A stretch of 64,000 nt of DNA, from the NCBI RefSeq assembly GCF_910592395.1, contig NC_088316.1, forward strand, positions 12,154,001 to 12,218,000. Reading direction: 5' to 3'. The stretch is from Lineus longissimus (Eukaryota; Nemertea; Pilidiophora; Heteronemertea; Lineidae). Shown piece after piece: positions 63,801 through 64,000 of this stretch. The notes beneath the pieces are model-generated. The model saw only the letters and a program-made list of their open reading frames with translations. It searched no databases and was not told the origin of the DNA. Within the stretch, counting starts at the first letter, position 1, and each line of letters starts with the position of its first letter. The position numbers were made by a program, and so were the translations under genes.

Positions 63801-64000
63801 GCTGAATAGATAGGACTATGAAGAATGTGCATACCATCCGAGGCCTTCCCATGCAATTTAGACCGCCCCAATACCTTCCCAAACCACAAAAATGAGCAAC
63901 ATAATCTATGAAATGCGATCACCAACCCTGGGAATGTCTCGGAAAAACGTTTAAGCATGATGCCTAAATATAGGTATCATACTTAACAATGTATGACACT

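Larger units (their letters stand above)
61409..64000. mobile_element. PIF/Harbinger DNA transposon, right end outside window
   Basis: Contains a HARBI1-like transposase (+) and a divergent-strand Myb/SANT-like gene (-), the diagnostic gene pair of PIF/Harbinger elements. AT-rich AAGTATGA/GTATCATACTTAA words lie at 61,450-61,560, and similar words recur at the window edge (63,960-64,000), suggesting terminal inverted repeats, but the right terminus is not included. Confidence 0.82.

Overview
This is a window of animal nuclear DNA. Spliced genes with GT-AG and occasional GC-AG introns, intronless rhodopsin-type GPCR genes, a 71-bp satellite-like array and dense nested mobile elements all point to a repeat-rich invertebrate genome. 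The style of the short interspersed repeats (terminal hairpin followed by a GAGCTAA end, and GGCCCAAGGGCC-type starts) suggests a marine invertebrate such as a mollusc or a basal deuterostome. The species cannot be named from the sequence alone.

Layout. 0-6.4 kb: the 3' half of a spliced choline/ethanolamine-kinase-like gene (+). 6.6-9.1 kb: a 71-bp tandem array split by the 3' tail of a non-LTR retrotransposon. 10.0-11.0 kb (+) and 13.4-14.4 kb (-): two single-exon GPCR genes. 16.3-18.1 kb: a fossil retroelement zinc knuckle, a 79-bp direct repeat, and a 491-bp snap-back element with a 6-bp target duplication. 18.1-22.1 kb: a decayed DIRS-type (tyrosine-recombinase) retrotransposon (-). 22.5-33 kb: a Polinton/Maverick (adintovirus-like) endogenous element (-). 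It carries a protease, major capsid protein, small basic core protein, penton-like capsid protein, packaging ATPase and a chromodomain integrase. Several are broken by stops or frameshifts, and two are split cleanly by younger repeats. 34-38.5 kb: further genes on the same strand that may be viral cargo: a Cys-rich zinc protein, a deoxynucleoside kinase and a PC4-like protein. DNA polymerase B was not found.

41.2-59.2 kb: a nested structure. Two near-identical copies of an unknown acidic/Cys-rich ORF flank a spliced gene of an uncharacterised 'DFAENY' family with a possible RNase-H fold. A 10.8-kb LTR retrotransposon has inserted in one exon of that gene. The LTR element has a chromodomain integrase and an envelope-like gene, and leaves a CTGA target duplication with the host frame continuous on both sides. 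61.4-64 kb: a PIF/Harbinger DNA transposon. Its transposase is frameshifted, but its three-exon Myb/SANT-like partner gene is open. Its right end runs off the window.

A 1.1-kb interspersed repeat occurs at 26.4, 36.1 and 42.5 kb, with a divergent relative at 59.2 kb. It consists of about 3.5 degenerate ~300-bp units, each carrying a nuclear-receptor-like half-site cluster. The most noteworthy items are the Polinton with adjacent dNK and PC4-like genes (one of them membrane-anchored), the exon-disrupting env-bearing retrotransposon, the duplicated unknown ORF flanking it, and the datable nesting of repeats inside viral capsid genes.
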